Shown: positions 1 through 14,506 of the stretch, piece by piece
Layout: every line of letters begins with the position of its first letter
Position numbering within the stretch: the stretch's first letter is position 1
NCBI GenBank assembly: GCA_037833965.1
Contig: AP031355.1
Location: forward strand, 21,477,501 to 21,541,500
Direction of reading: 5' to 3'
DNA length: 64,000 bases
Source: Marchantia polymorpha subsp. ruderalis
Taxonomy: Eukaryota > Streptophyta > Marchantiopsida > Marchantiales > Marchantiaceae
Program-made: the position numbers and the translations under genes
The notes under the pieces: generated by a model
What the model was told of the DNA's origin: nothing
The model's input: the letters and a program-made list of their open reading frames with translations, nothing else
Databases searched by the model: none

Positions 1-2610
1 AGGGCAACAGGCTGTCGGGGTCCATCCCGCTGAGCCTGAGCAACCTCACGAGCCTGCAGGACCTGGCCCTGGGCGACAACGAGCTCGAAGGGGGCATTCC
101 TGCGGCGCTTCTGCGGGGGCTGGCCGGGCTCGTGGCCAACTTCTCGCTCGGCCAGAACCGGCTGAGCGGCCCCATCCCGGACGAGATTGGTCTGCTGTCC
201 ATGGTGAAGTCGATCAATCTGGCGAGAAACGAGCTGAACGAGAGCATCCCCGAGAGCATCGGCAATTGCTCGGCTCTCCTGCGGCTGGACCTGTCGTCTA
301 ACAGGCTGAGCGGAGCTCTGCCCTCGTCCCTGGGCAACCTGTCGAAATTAGAAGTCCTGAATGTGTCGCACAACGAGATCGACGGCGACATCCCGTCGGA
401 ATTGGGCAAGCTCGGGTCCCTAGTGGACTTGGACCTGTCTGTGAACAACGTGTCGGGCCCCATTCCTCAGTCTCTGACCAGCCTCCAGAACCTGGCCTTC
501 CTCAATGTGTCGGACAACAACCTGTCGGGCGAGGTGATGATGCTGGGCGCATTCCAGCACCTCTCGGCAGCTTCCTTCTTGGGAAATCCGGGGCTCTGTG
601 GGGCCATCTTACAGAGGAAGTGCAACGAAGCGCCTGCTCCGTATGGATCGTCCGGGGGCAAGAGTGTAAGTATGTGGATTTACATTGGTGTAGCAATCGG
701 TGCATTCATCATTTTAGCCATATTGGCAGTAGCTTTATTTCTTTGGTGTAGATCGCCATACCCCATGGGCCAACCGCAGGGCCACAACAGAGGAAGCATC
801 ATAGCCAGAAGCGAGCTGTTCTACCCTCAGCTCAGATTCACGGCCCAAGATCTGAAGCTGGCCACGGAGAATTTCTCGGAAGTCAATATTCTCGGAGTCG
901 GATGCATGAGCCAGGTTTACCGAGGTGTGCTTCCGGAGCTCGTGCTGGTGGCCATCAAGAAGTTGAAGATTCCCAGTGGCAAGGACATCCCGTCGGGCTT
1001 CGTACACGAGCTCGATGAGCTGGGCAGGTTGAGACACAAGCACTTGGTGGCTGTGCTGGGCTACTGCTTCGACTCGGATCTCAACGCTCTGGTGGTGCAG
1101 TTCATGTCCAACGGGAGCTTGGAAGAGCACCTCCATCGAGGGAAGACGTGTGATCTGGATTGGGCTGCACGAGTAAAAATTGCGGTTGGGGTGGCCAAAG
1201 CCTTGACTTACTTACATCATGAGTGTGGCTCTACTATTGTACACTGCGACCTCAAACCCAGTAATATCCTCCTGGATGCCGAGTTTGAACCTCACCTCGA
1301 AGACTTCGGATTGTCGAGACTAATTTTCGCCCACAAGCTGATCGATATGTCCGACTCATCTTTGGGCAACTCCGTGGGCTATTTTCCCCCAGGTATGTTC
1401 ATCTTTCCTCGTACATCGCTCTTGGACATCTTCTCCTGCACTGGTCTCGGTCTCGGTCTCGTTCTGCCCATTGAAGTGCTTGCTAAGCAATCAAGATGGT
1501 TCAGCGTCGACAGCGACGGGGGTTCTATTTGTTTGTGGAAGTGAAGAGATGGTTTTTTTTTTTTGGTGGCTGCGTGTTGATTGATGCGTCTGAGTGAGGA
1601 ACCTTTAGTGCCCGTGTGCATGACTTCATCCGTGTGACGTGCATCACCATTCCTCGATGGGTCTTTGTCGCATCGTCAAAGCAAATCCCAGATCGCTGTG
1701 GAGAGAAAGAGGCTGGAACCTAACCCATCATTTTTTTTGATGATGAACTCTATAGAGATGTGGAGTCCATCAGAGTCATCTTCGGATATCGCAGCTGCAT
1801 CTGAGCAGTTCAAAAGTATGAACCGAACCTTCTTTCATACTCTGCGCGTACTTCCGCTTCCTAATCTTCCTCCGTCTCCCAAGTCTAGTTTGCTGCTCTG
1901 TATATACGGATATACATATATTGGTGGCTATGTCTAATCTAAGCCTACCGCACTCTTGGCTTCTCATCTCTACATGCCTATCATATGTTTGTCGAACCAG
2001 ATGCCGACACCTTGTGCACAAAACAGCATAATCCTAAGCTCTATGTCCTCCAGCTGTAGATGTGCAAAGGATGGATGGCAATTTGGTGACCTGTTCGAAT
2101 TTCCCATGATTTCATCACCATGCGCCCGAATGTTGCAACTCTGTCGTGTCGTTTGATCCTGAGCTTTCCTGACGCGGCGTTCCACTTGCTCGAGTAAATT
2201 ATTTGACCTCGGACTGTATAAGGAGCGAGTGGCTAACGAGAGACAATGTCTCGGTGATCTGTGTGCCCGTGTGTGCAGAATACGGCTTTTCAGCAACAGT
2301 GTCTCCCAAAGGAGATGTGTACAGTTACGGTATAACTCTACTGGAGATGCTGACGGGAAAGAGGCCATCAGGTGACATGTTCGGGAATGAGATGACAATC
2401 AGGAAGTGGTGTCAAGCGTCGTATCCTGAGAGGACGCAGGACATCTTAGACCCGAACCTTCTGGCACCGAAGGTGGGAACATCGGGGTCCGGTCTGACAG
2501 GCTCGAACTTGAAGCAGATCAATCTGTTCATGAAAGTGGCTCTCATGTGCACGAGGGAGATCCCAGAGGAGCGCCCGACCATGAGACATGTGGTGGACAT
2601 GCTGAGGTGA
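1..2610 (+). CDS. LRR receptor-like kinase, FLS2/LRR-XII-like, 5'-truncated by window
   Basis: Plasma-membrane receptor kinase that probably senses an extracellular ligand. The frame is open from base 3, so the N-terminus and most LRRs lie outside the window. Exon 1 runs to 1392 and exon 2 is 2279-2610 (GT...AG intron of 886 bp), giving 573 visible residues. About seven plant-type LRRs (LxxNxLSGxIP) are followed by a C-terminal cap with paired Cys, a TM helix encoded at about 676-760, and a kinase domain from about 880. VAIKK supplies the ATP-binding Lys, DFG is intact and PPE replaces APE. The catalytic loop reads VHCDLKPSNILL, so the HRD arginine is Cys (non-RD), as in FLS2-type immune kinases. 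The glycine loop is GVGCMSQV, with the third Gly lost. The LRR part is GC-rich, and base use becomes more AT-rich at the TM segment. LRR-XII membership is inferred from the CDLKPSNILLD motif and domain order; the ligand is unknown. Confidence 0.9.
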
Positions 2611-4555
2611 GAAGCCGTGGTCACCTCCCGTTCACTTTCACTCGGGCTGCTGCCACTTCTCACGACGACCCTGCCTCTGCTCCACTCCACATCCACCGAG
2701 AAGCGAACGGAAGCTCTTCTCTTGCACGGCCTGAGTGCGACCGGTGGGAGCCCTTTGATGATGTCACACTCCCTCGATTTCCTTCGTAGTGTCTTCGTTC
2801 ATCATCGAGGTGTCAGGTGGGGGGTTCGTTCCGGAAGAAGTGCCTAGTCTCACCATATTGTCCGTGAGCCCGGCAATCCAGAGCTCAATCTAGCGAGTGT
2901 GTGCTTGCGGGCAGCGTGCTGTACATGAACAAGAAGAAGAGGAAGGGATGGGCCGCACTCTTAAAATGGTTTTTTGTTCCTTGGTTTGGTTTACTACCAA
3001 GTTAAAGACACAGAAGGGGTTGAAGTGCTATCACCCCACGGTCTCACCACCAAAGGGAGATTGAGAGCGAGAGTGATATGGAGAGGTGGAGAGAGTGAGA
3101 GAGAGAGCGAGAGAGAGAGAGAGAGATTGGACCTTATGTGTATTTGTAACAGAAATAATGGCCTCCAAAAATGTGATGGAGGGTGAAAATTGACGGCTTG
3201 ATTAAGCTAATTCTTCCTAGGAGAGGATCAGCGAGACAAGTTTGTAAGCCTTGGTTGCTGTCATCAGAAGAACGAGGGCGCTCTGTTTTACAAAATGGTT
3301 AAGGGAACTCAGTTTGTGAGATTACATCTAGACAGGTCTGTAATTATGATAGACAGTTTTGCCTCCTGAATTCGGGAGGGTGAAAGTTGCAAAGGTTCGA
3401 TTGAGCCCATTAGTGATTTGTAAAGTGATTCATGCTTAGGAGATTCAACGAGAGACCTTAAATTATTTAGCCAAGAGTGGTTACTATTTTTCCCCACTCG
3501 GCCTGAGAAGAGGAACTGTGTCGGTGCAATCTCTTGTCTTGCATTCGCCTGGTTCTTCCACGTAGCTGCCGAAACCGAGTCAGGGGCCCCCTCGTCTTTG
3601 CATCTCGCCCTCGCTGCAAGCCATTCTGGGGCAACGAGGGGAACTGAACACAAACCACCACAAATTCGGCGTGCGGTAGCGCAATTGTCCACGGCCATTT
3701 CCTTGAGGTTGTCTAGCAGAATGATGGAAAGTGTATGAAAAGTACCAAATTTATAGAAAGGGCTCAAACACGCCAATGCCTGTCTCTGTATTTTTCATTG
3801 TAAATTACGTCTTCAAAGTAGCAAATATTCTGACGTTCAAAGCATTAAGGACCATATCTCAAAAGTCCATCTCGGCCCAAACCAATGATATCAACCAAGT
3901 ATGCTAACTTGGAGACTTCATTGGAGTCAAACGCATGCTAATGTAGAGACTTCAGTAAGGTTGTTGCAGTCTACTGTCCAAGTGCATACCCACGTTCTCC
4001 TCTGCTGTGAAGCCGCCACCAGGCGACTACACCCTTGTGGAAGAGGGAAACTCTCGACGTTGCGGGTCATCTGAGACATAACACTGTTTCGATTCTTTCA
4101 TGTACAGCGAATATCTTCGTGTTTACTCCAGCCGAATCTACTGGCAATGATGCCCTGGTGAATACATCTAACCATGTCGTAGTGCAGAACTCACCAAAGT
4201 GGGTCAGCTGTACACTAGGCCTGTCATAGTGAGGCTTGTGCGGAAAATGGGAGACTGAACTACGATTACAATGGTCATGAAATGAACTGACATCGTCATA
4301 GCGCGACTAAGACTGAAACTCGGCAGATCTAATTTAATTTGCTCTGTGAACTACATATAATTTGATTTGCCACTCTGTTGATACTACTAAGACCTGGTGA
4401 CAGTGAGATCCTACATCAAGATGAGCTTGAGAACACCAACTTGGAGGTTGTTGGGTGTCTTCGAGGGACGTAAGCACATTTTTCTCGTTAAGACCCTCCC
4501 TCGACCTGCGCGTTTTGCATTGGAGACACTTGATTTCCACTTCAGCAGTTTCGAT
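2611..4555. other. intergenic region between receptor kinase and RPN11
   Basis: Contains the 3' flank of the receptor kinase and the 3' flank of the convergent RPN11 gene. I see no supported gene. A minus-strand ORF of 155 codons at 3309-3776 has no recognisable domain. A short duplicated segment (GAGACTTCA context) occurs at about 3,898-3,960. The GA-rich microsatellite is listed separately. Confidence 0.6.
3080..3126 (+). repeat. (GA)n microsatellite
   Basis: A run of GA dinucleotides with a few interruptions lies about 470 bp downstream of the receptor kinase stop codon, probably in or just past its 3' UTR. No other structure is seen. Confidence 0.85.
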
Positions 4556-6503
<1,948 letters not shown>

Positions 6504-7804
6504 CTCTCTCTCTGCCTCTCTCGATCCCACACAACCAGAATTCCGCTGACAACCCCAACCTGCGAATTGACCCAGCAATTCAAATCGCCACAAACGCGAC
6601 GGGCTCGAGCGCAGAGCAAGAAACGCAACAGAGCACGACCTCGAACAGGACAGACAGACGAACTGAGCTCTCCAGCGACAGCGACATCGACGGACGGAGG
6701 AACACTCCAGCACTCACAACCAAAAACCGAGTCCCATGCACAAGCCCAGCCCAGCCCAGCCCATGCCAACCCAACCCTAGTCTAACCCAGGTTTGCTAGC
6801 CGCCCCCTGGTCATGCGGGTTACAGGCGAGTCGTGACGAGGAGTCTGTTACAGAGTATGAGTACACAGAGTAGTGTCCGACAGGGGGCAGGGGGACGGGG
6901 GTTCCGGCAGACGGTGGACGAGAAGCAGCTGAACGAGGAGCCCGTTGCAACTATAAACTAACTGCTGCTGCGACTGCGGTCGGCGTCTCTCTCTCGGTTC
7001 TGCTCTTCTCTTCTCCCTTGTCTGCTAATCGAATTCTTGCTCGACCGGTCCCGATCCTTCCTTCCTTCAATGTCGGGGCCGTTCGGACCAGGCGAGTCAG
7101 GAGCACCGATCGAGCTTCCTTCCATTCTGCTGTTCTTGCCCGGCCTCGCGAATTTCTCTGACCAAATTTCGGCCTCGTGCTCGCTCGAACGATTTGCGCC
7201 AGTTCACCGATTTTCCGGACTCTGACAAGGGAAACGATGGACTCTGGACTCTGGACTCGGATCATCCGGAGCCTGACGAAATACTGAGGTGTAAACAAAC
7301 GAACGCACGTGAGGGGATGGGTGGGTGAATGAGTCGAGGCAGAATCGTTCAGCAGGACACGATGCGCTTGGAGCCTCGCCTTTGATGGGAAGTCTCCAAA
7401 GATCGATCAATTGTGAGATTTCGCGAGCGCCTGCCCGATCGCTCGTGAGCAGTTCCCACCGAGTTAGAGATCGAGATGTTTGAGATCGTGGAACGACTTC
7501 TGAGCATGCTTCTCAGTTCGCTTCTCTGGCCCGTGTCTGTCAAGGACAGATGAAACTGCCGTGGGTTCCTCTGAGCGTCATGAAGGGCGTGGCAGGTCTC
7601 GCTGCCGCCGTCGAGTGCACCTCCAACCGCCCCTACAGAGCATGCGGAAGTCACCTGGACTGCTGCAGGATGCCCTTGCATTAACGAACTCTGCCCTCGC
7701 TTCCGAAATCCTCATCGCCCGTCTTCGTGCACGAGTGTCTGCGAGGCAAGATTCCAGAGCTGCAAAGTCCAGTGGCTCGGATTTGCAGACCAGCTGCAAC
7801 TGAA
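6504..7804. promoter_or_regulatory. divergent promoter/leader region of RPN11 (-) and ABCB (+)
   Basis: This 1.3 kb separates two divergent start codons. The RPN11 side (about 6,504-6,780) is rich in CT/GA tracts and short CCCAG repeats. The ABCB side carries a TATA-like TATAAAC at 6952-6958, followed by a pyrimidine-rich stretch where transcription could start. If so, the ABCB leader would be about 800 nt and contain several upstream ATGs (for example near 7,069, 7,326 and 7,362). That implies either 5' UTR introns or upstream ORFs. Promoter assignment is inference. Confidence 0.5.
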
Positions 7805-10800
7805 ATGGCTCGAACGGGAGAAGCGAGCATTGATCTCTACGAAGCTGATTTGGAGAATTGCTGGAAGATCGACGGCAGCGAACTGAGTCTGGACAAATCA
7901 CCGAGTCTCAGAAAGGGAGTGGACGCACTGCCTGCATTGGCCATAACAGCCCATCATGAACTGGAAGATCCGACTGCGTCGCTTCCCACTTCTACCAGCG
8001 ATCTGGACGAATGTTGTGGAGTTGGCGAGGCATTGACAGTGGCTGAATTCGAGTCCCTTGACCAACACGGGAAGCGAGACAGCGGGCTCGGGGCGTGCGA
8101 GCGCGACAAGGAAAGTGGGGCAGCTGCCGATGAGAAAATCCACCAGGTTTCCTTTTACAGGCTCTTCTCATTTGCCGATGGTGTGGACTACTTGCTCATG
8201 GGCTTCGGGACGCTCGGAGCTTGCACTCATGGAGTGGCTGTTCCTGTCTTCTTCATTTTCTTCGGCAGGCTCATCGACGCATTCGGAGCCAACTACAACA
8301 ATCCCTTCCGAATGGGCCATGAGGTTTCCAAGGTCACATTCTTCTTCGAACCTCATTCCACCTGCTACCAGTCCACTGGCATATTTTCCAGGGGTGTTTT
8401 GCCACAGCAGTCACCTGCCGATTCTGACAACGCCATGAACAGTTCCAGATGTAGCTGCAGAGTTCATGAACTTAAAATTATATGATCTGATGACATTGAT
8501 ATTCTGTCAGGGCCTCATTATTCTCGAGAAATATGGTGACCACGTTTTCTTTCTTAGATGCAAGGAGAACGCTGTATTATTCTACGAAGTCCAAACCATT
8601 CTCTCCTATGCACGTAACAACACTGATCACTTGGTTTCAATCCAGTATCGATGCTTACATATGGCGCCTGTCAACTCCTGCAGTACTCTTTGTACCTGTT
8701 CTACTTGGGACTCGTCGTCATGGGCGCATCCTGGCTAGGTACGAGGACGTTTCCTGTTTGAACGGATAGCAATGTGAGTCCATGCTGAATGCAGTCATCG
8801 AAAGGTTTAATAAGTCCTGTAACAAAGTCTCTGAAGTTCATGAACACGAGACGTGATGAGATGGAGAACAGAGAGCTTTGAGCATAGAATAAAACAAAGC
8901 TATTTTCACGTTGGATTTGCTCTGTTTTGCTTTGCGCTTCGAGTGAAGGCTGGATTATGAGTTCAAACGTCGGGGACACGCAGAGGTGTGGTGCTGGATG
9001 CAGACAGGCGAGAGACAATCAGCTCGGATGCGAAGCATGTACTTGAAAGCGGTTCTCAGTCAGAATATGACCTACTTTGACACAAGAGGAACGACGAATG
9101 AAATCGCCACTCGCATAGCAAATGACACTGCCCTCGTGCAGGATGCCATCAGTGAAAAGGTTCTCTGAGCTGCGCTTGCCTTCAAATTCATCGTGAAGAA
9201 CTACAACTTTCAAACACAATCACTTTGTGGACTTAGCTCTGCTACTTCTACTACTTCTTCTAAATCTTCTGCTTCCAGTACTGCACTGCTTTCGAGTCGT
9301 CTGACAACCACGTAAAATCTGAAAATGAACTGTTGTGGTTTAGGCAGGGAACTTCCTGCACTTCACGGCGAAATTCATAGTGGCCTTCGCAGTGGGCTTC
9401 TGCTCAGTTTGGCAACTCTCACTGATCACTCTGGCAGTAGTGCCTGCCATTGTGATGTCCGGTGCTGCTTACACTGTGATAATGACTGGACATGCGACCA
9501 AGGGACAGAAGGCGTACGAAGAGGCTGGGAAGGTGGCAGAACAGGTAAGAAAAAGTGCTACTCCTACTTCCGTCGAGGCTCATAGGAAACTGGCCGGGGA
9601 ATCCAGTAGAAACAGAACCCGTTGTTTCACCGAAGAAGCACCAAAACCATTCACCAAGTCAAACGCAAAACTATGAATCACCCGCACAAAGACTGCCAAG
9701 CATCTGGTTCCAAGTGTTCTCCATTCAGATTGACAGAACGAACTAGAAGCAATACTGAACTGATTGTGTCTAAAAACTCTACCTTGGACAGCTCTGCCTT
9801 CTACATTATAATACTGGAAGTGAGAAGATCTATTAAAAGCACAAAGCCCCTAAGAAGGTCATTGACCGTCTAGCTCCCCCGATTCAATACGTCTTGCGTC
9901 CACGCAGATAAAACAGTAAAGCATTTACTCTGTGAATCATCAGATCGTCATTCTCGAACGTATTCCAGAAGGGTGTTGATGAAAGCAAAAGGGTCCAGGC
10001 CACATGATTGCACTAAGCTCTCGGAAGAATATCCTTTGAGGGATGGTATGGAAGGATGATTCTGAGCCCTAACAATGTCCATTTTAGGTGATAGCTCAAG
10101 TGCGGACAGTTTACTCCTTCGTTGGAGAGGCAAGGGCTGTCAAGGATTACTCGACTGCACTTCAGACGACGTTGATCCTCGGCAAGAAATGCGGAATGAC
10201 CAAAGGTGTGGGCCTAGGAGTCACATACGGTCTGTGCGTGGGAGCATGGGCTCTGCTGCTCTGGTACTCCGGTGTCTTGGTCCGTCACGGAACGACTAAT
10301 GGTGGCAAGGCATTCACCACCATTCTCAACGTCATCGTGGGTGGAATGTAAGACTCTGACCTCTTTCCAACACTTCCTGCGGTATCGTCTGGCATGGCTC
10401 GTCATTCTCATTCGATCCTCTGCAAGTCCTGGTAATCGAGCAATGTCACTTGCTTTTCTGTGGCATGCAGAGCTCTGGGTCAAGCCGCCCCAAATTTGAC
10501 CGCCTTCTCGAAAGGAAGGGCAGCAGCGTACAACATCCTGGAAATTCTCAAAAGGGGGCCGCCTCAAGACGAGCAGGCGGAAGACGAGGGCCTGACTCTG
10601 GAGAACGTCGAGGGCCGTATCGAGTTTCGGAATGTTTGCTTCAACTATCCATCTCGACCCACTATGCCTGTGTTTCAGAACTTCTGCTTGCAACTTCCAG
10701 CCGGGAAGACTGTGGCCCTTGTGGGCACCAGTGGCTGCGGCAAGAGCACCGTGGTCTCACTCCTCGAACGCTTCTATGATCCGAACTCAGGTGTGCTCTG

Positions 10801-13800
10801 CGGATGGTTCTCTCGTGATTTCTCCCTTCAACTTGAGAGAAGTGTGAGCTGCTAACTCGACTTCTGCTTACCCCCACCACACATCTCTGGTCTGATGCAT
10901 TCACCGATGTTCCATTGGTTGCACTGACGAGTTCCACCACGGCATTCCACTTCGCCCGCGTCACATTCAAACATTTGTCCATAGAGCCAAGATATTCGAC
11001 CTTCTGCCGAAGTTTGTGAGAGTGTTTACCTTCGGATATGATCTTTGAAACTGACAAATCAGTTCTGAAACTTCTGAAGCTTAAGAAGGACGAAGATAGA
11101 TATGAATTTCTACATTACACACTCGAAAGATAATCCCTAGCGTCTAAATATAAAAATGCGAATTCAGAGTAGCATGAGTCGTCCACGAACTACTCCCGTA
11201 CGAACCTTACGATGATAAATAAACCTGCGGCTTTTCAAGCTTCTGCGAACCTACTACTTGATCCACCTGCAGGGGAAGTTTTGCTCGATGGTCACAACCT
11301 CAAGACTTTGCGACTCAAATGGCTTAGAGCTCAAATAGGACTCGTGAATCAGGAGCCCGCGCTCTTCGCAACATCGATCAGAGAAAACCTGCTGTATGGT
11401 AAGAACGATGCAACCGCCGAAGAGATCGTCGAAGCTGCCAAAGCCTCGAATTCCCATTCCTTCATCAGTCAGCTGCCTTTCGGTTATGACACACAAGTAA
11501 GTTGCATCCATCCAGTCCGCAAGGAAGCCCTGTAGGCAGATGGTTGACAAACTGGCATGGACAAGCATGAGCACCTCATGTCTCATGTCGCTGGCAAGAG
11601 GCCGACTATGAAGTTCATGAAGCTCCATGCGGAGATAACCGATAAAGGCTTCCAAGTTTGAGAACAAGTCCAGTTTTGAGTCTCAGCTCTAACCTGAAAT
11701 AAGATAATTGCCTCGACAACAAAGCTGAATCTGCACTCAAGAAGAAAATGCCGCCTCGAGCAGGTCGGAGAGAGAGGCATTCAGCTATCAGGAGGGGAGA
11801 AGCAACGCTTGGCTATCGCCCGAGCGATGCTGCGGAATCCCAAAATTTTGCTGCTGGATGAGGCCACGAGTGCGCTCGATCCGGATTCCGAGCAGGTCGT
11901 TCAAGAAGCACTGGACCGCCTCATTGTCGGTCGTTCCACTATCGTCATAGCACACCAGCTTTCCACCATCCGAAATGCGGATTCCATTTCGGTGATAAGA
12001 CAAGGGAAAGTCATCGAGACAGGAACCCACAATGCACTCATGAGCAAAGGAGAACGAGGAGTGTACGCCTTGCTCGCCAGGTTGCAGGAGGCGGGGCACC
12101 AACGAGGCCATGCTGGGCAGACACAGGCGACACAGTCCACGTATGTTCACATAAGATTGCCAACCCTGACCTTGTTGTTGAGTTGCCCTATCAAGCGAAT
12201 GCTGAGACTCTGGACTTTGCTGCAAGCACGATCACACAGAGTGCACTGATCAAAATCTTTCGATGCATGTGCAGTCAGAGAACTTCAAATTCTCGAGAAG
12301 TCCCGTCAGTGGAGAGGAGAACCTCTTTCAATGAGTCGGAAATCAACCTCGAAGTGCAAGAGAAGAAGCCAGCCGATGTGGGATGTTCCCAGCCAGCACT
12401 GTGGCGAATGCTACGTCTGAATAAACCCGAGTGGCACTATGGCGTCCTGGGAGCCATTGGAGCAGTTTTGGCTGGGTGTGAATTTCCTCTGGTTGCTCTC
12501 ACGATCGGCCAACTCTTAGTGACCTTTTATGTTCCGGACAAAGTGTACATGGAACAGCAGGTGCACAGATACACGCTGTTCTTCACGGGCGCGATCGGTG
12601 TTGTGGTGATCGCCAACATTCTGCAGCACTATTTCTTCGCTGCCATGGGAGAATGCCTCACCAAGCGCATCAGAGAGATGATGTTTACAGGTGCGTGTTC
12701 TCCTCCTCGTCTACGAAGATTCGGAGAGCGAAAAGGTCATGACGACCGAACATGGCTGAATATGTCCTCATTTCCGCAATTCCTTTTTCCCGTGGAGAGA
12801 AAGTGAACTAACGCTGGGGGATGGTGCAGGAATACTACGCAATGAAATCGGATGGTTCGACAAAGATCAGAGCAACAGCTGCATGCTGGCCTCACGACTG
12901 TCCGTAGACGCAGCCTCGGTCCGGGCTGGCATCGGAGATCGCATCTGCACCGTGATGCAAAACATGTCGTTGGTCATCACAGCTTTCGTCATCGCCTTCA
13001 TCCTCGAGTGGCGAGTGGCATCGGTCATGGTTGCCACATTTCCTCTACTCATAGTCGCCTTGGTCGGCGAGGTGAGCACTCCCCCAGCAGCCTGAAGCCT
13101 CACAACCTCTCTCTCTCTCATTGCATTCAGAAAGTAAGTAAGTAGGCTAGGCATTGCACGAAATTCAAGCACGGCCGCTGACAGTTTAACCGATTCAAGC
13201 ACGAATTTCAAGCAATTCAAGCACGAAATTCAAGCATGACAGTCGAGTCCGGGTGTGGGGTGTGCAGAACTTCTTCCTGAAGGGATTCGGGGGAGATTTG
13301 CCCAAGGCGTACGCGAGAGCAGGGATGGTGGTGGGCGAGGCGGTGGGCAACATCCGCACGGTGGCGGCGTTCTGCGCCGAGGAGAAGGTGCTGGAGCTGT
13401 TCGAGAGGGAGCTGCAGGTGCCGAGGAAGAAGACCTTCGTCAAGGCGCAGGTGTCGGGGCTCGGCTACGGCATCTCGCAGTTCTTCATGTACAGCTCGTA
13501 CGCGCTGGCGCTCTGGTACTCGTCCACGCTCGTGAAGAAGGGCGAGACGGCGTTCGGCAACGCCATCAAGATCATCATGGTGCTCATCTTCGCCGCCTTC
13601 GGCGTGGCCGAGACCATCGCCATGGCGCCAGACTTCGTCAAGGCCGGCCAGGCGCTGGGCTCCATCTTCCAGATCCTCGACCGCGAGACGGAGATCAACC
13701 CCGACGACCCCGAGTCCGAGATGGTGACCGAGGTGCTGGGCGAGATCGAGTTTCGCCATGTCGCCTTCAGCTACCCGATGCGCCCCGAGGTGTCGGTGTT

Positions 13801-14506
13801 CAAGGACTTCAACCTGCGCGTGCGCGCGGGCAAGAGCTTGGCGCTCGTGGGCGCCAGTGGCTCCGGCAAGAGCTCGGTGGTGGCGCTAATCCAGCGCTTC
13901 TACGACCCGTCCTGGGGCCGTGTGCTGATCGACGGCAAGGACATAAAAAAGCTCAACCTGCGAGCTCTGCGCCGGCACATCGGCTACGTGCAGCAGGAGC
14001 CGCCGCTCTTCGCCAGCAGCATCTACGACAACATCGTGTATGGCAAGGAGGAGGCGACCGAGGGCGAGGTCGTGCAGGCCTCGAAGACGGCCAATGCGCA
14101 CAATTTCATCAGCGCTCTGCCCGAGGGCTACCGAACCGAGGTGGGCGACCGGGGCGTGCAGCTGAGCGGCGGCCAGAAGCAGCGAGTGGCCATCGCCCGA
14201 GCCGTGATCAAGAACCCCGAGATTCTGCTGCTGGACGAGGCCACCAGCGCTCTGGACGCGCAGTCCGAGCGCCTGATCCAAGAAGCTCTGGACCGCATCG
14301 TGTCCAACCGCACCACGGTCGTCATCGCGCACCGCCTCAGCACCATTCGGCACGCCGATGTGATCGCCGTGATGAAGGACGGGCAGATCATCGAGCAGGG
14401 CACTCACCGTGAGCTCCTGAACATGAGTTGCGTCTATGCCAATCTGATTCAGTTACAACAGCACCGCCACAGCCAACAGATTGTCGACATGTCCCTCGAC
14501 ACGTAG
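7805..14506 (+). CDS. ABCB: ABC transporter subfamily B, full-length (P-glycoprotein/MDR-like, ABCB1/19 type)
   Basis: Plasma-membrane ATP-driven exporter with two TM domains and two ATPase domains; plant relatives move auxin or other small hydrophobic molecules. Eleven exons keep frame throughout: 7805-8332, 8684-8738, 8984-9159, 9344-9544, 10088-10347, 10471-10790, 11273-11496, 11764-12140, 12275-12690, 12830-13071 and 13268-14506. They give about 1,345 residues against a usual 1,250-1,290; the excess is a hydrophilic N-terminal extension of about 110 residues. NBD1: Walker [11 protein letters not shown]-loop NQEPALF, signature LSGGEKQR (Glu for the usual Gln), Walker [14 protein letters not shown]-loop AHQLST. 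NBD2: [42 protein letters not shown]. Both ATP sites look competent. The ATG at 7805 is the first Met in the open frame. The last exon is intronless for 1.24 kb and strikingly GC-rich at third positions compared with exons 1-10. The substrate cannot be told from sequence. Confidence 0.95.
13157..13237 (+). repeat. short imperfect tandem repeat in ABCB intron 10
   Basis: Four to five copies of an AAATTCAAGCACG-like unit lie just upstream of the acceptor of exon 11 (AG at 13266-13267). The copies occupy most of the last 110 bases of the intron and replace a normal pyrimidine-rich tract. Confidence 0.7.

Noticed and set aside
3309-3776. 155-codon minus-strand ORF that could be a small gene
   Set aside because: No domain, no recognisable homology, no splice continuation; a rhodanese-like reading of one short motif did not hold up.
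13255-14412. 385-codon plus-strand ORF overlapping the ABCB last exon
   Set aside because: It is an Arg/Gly/Ala-rich out-of-frame reading of a very GC-rich true coding exon; the correct frame encodes NBD2 motifs.
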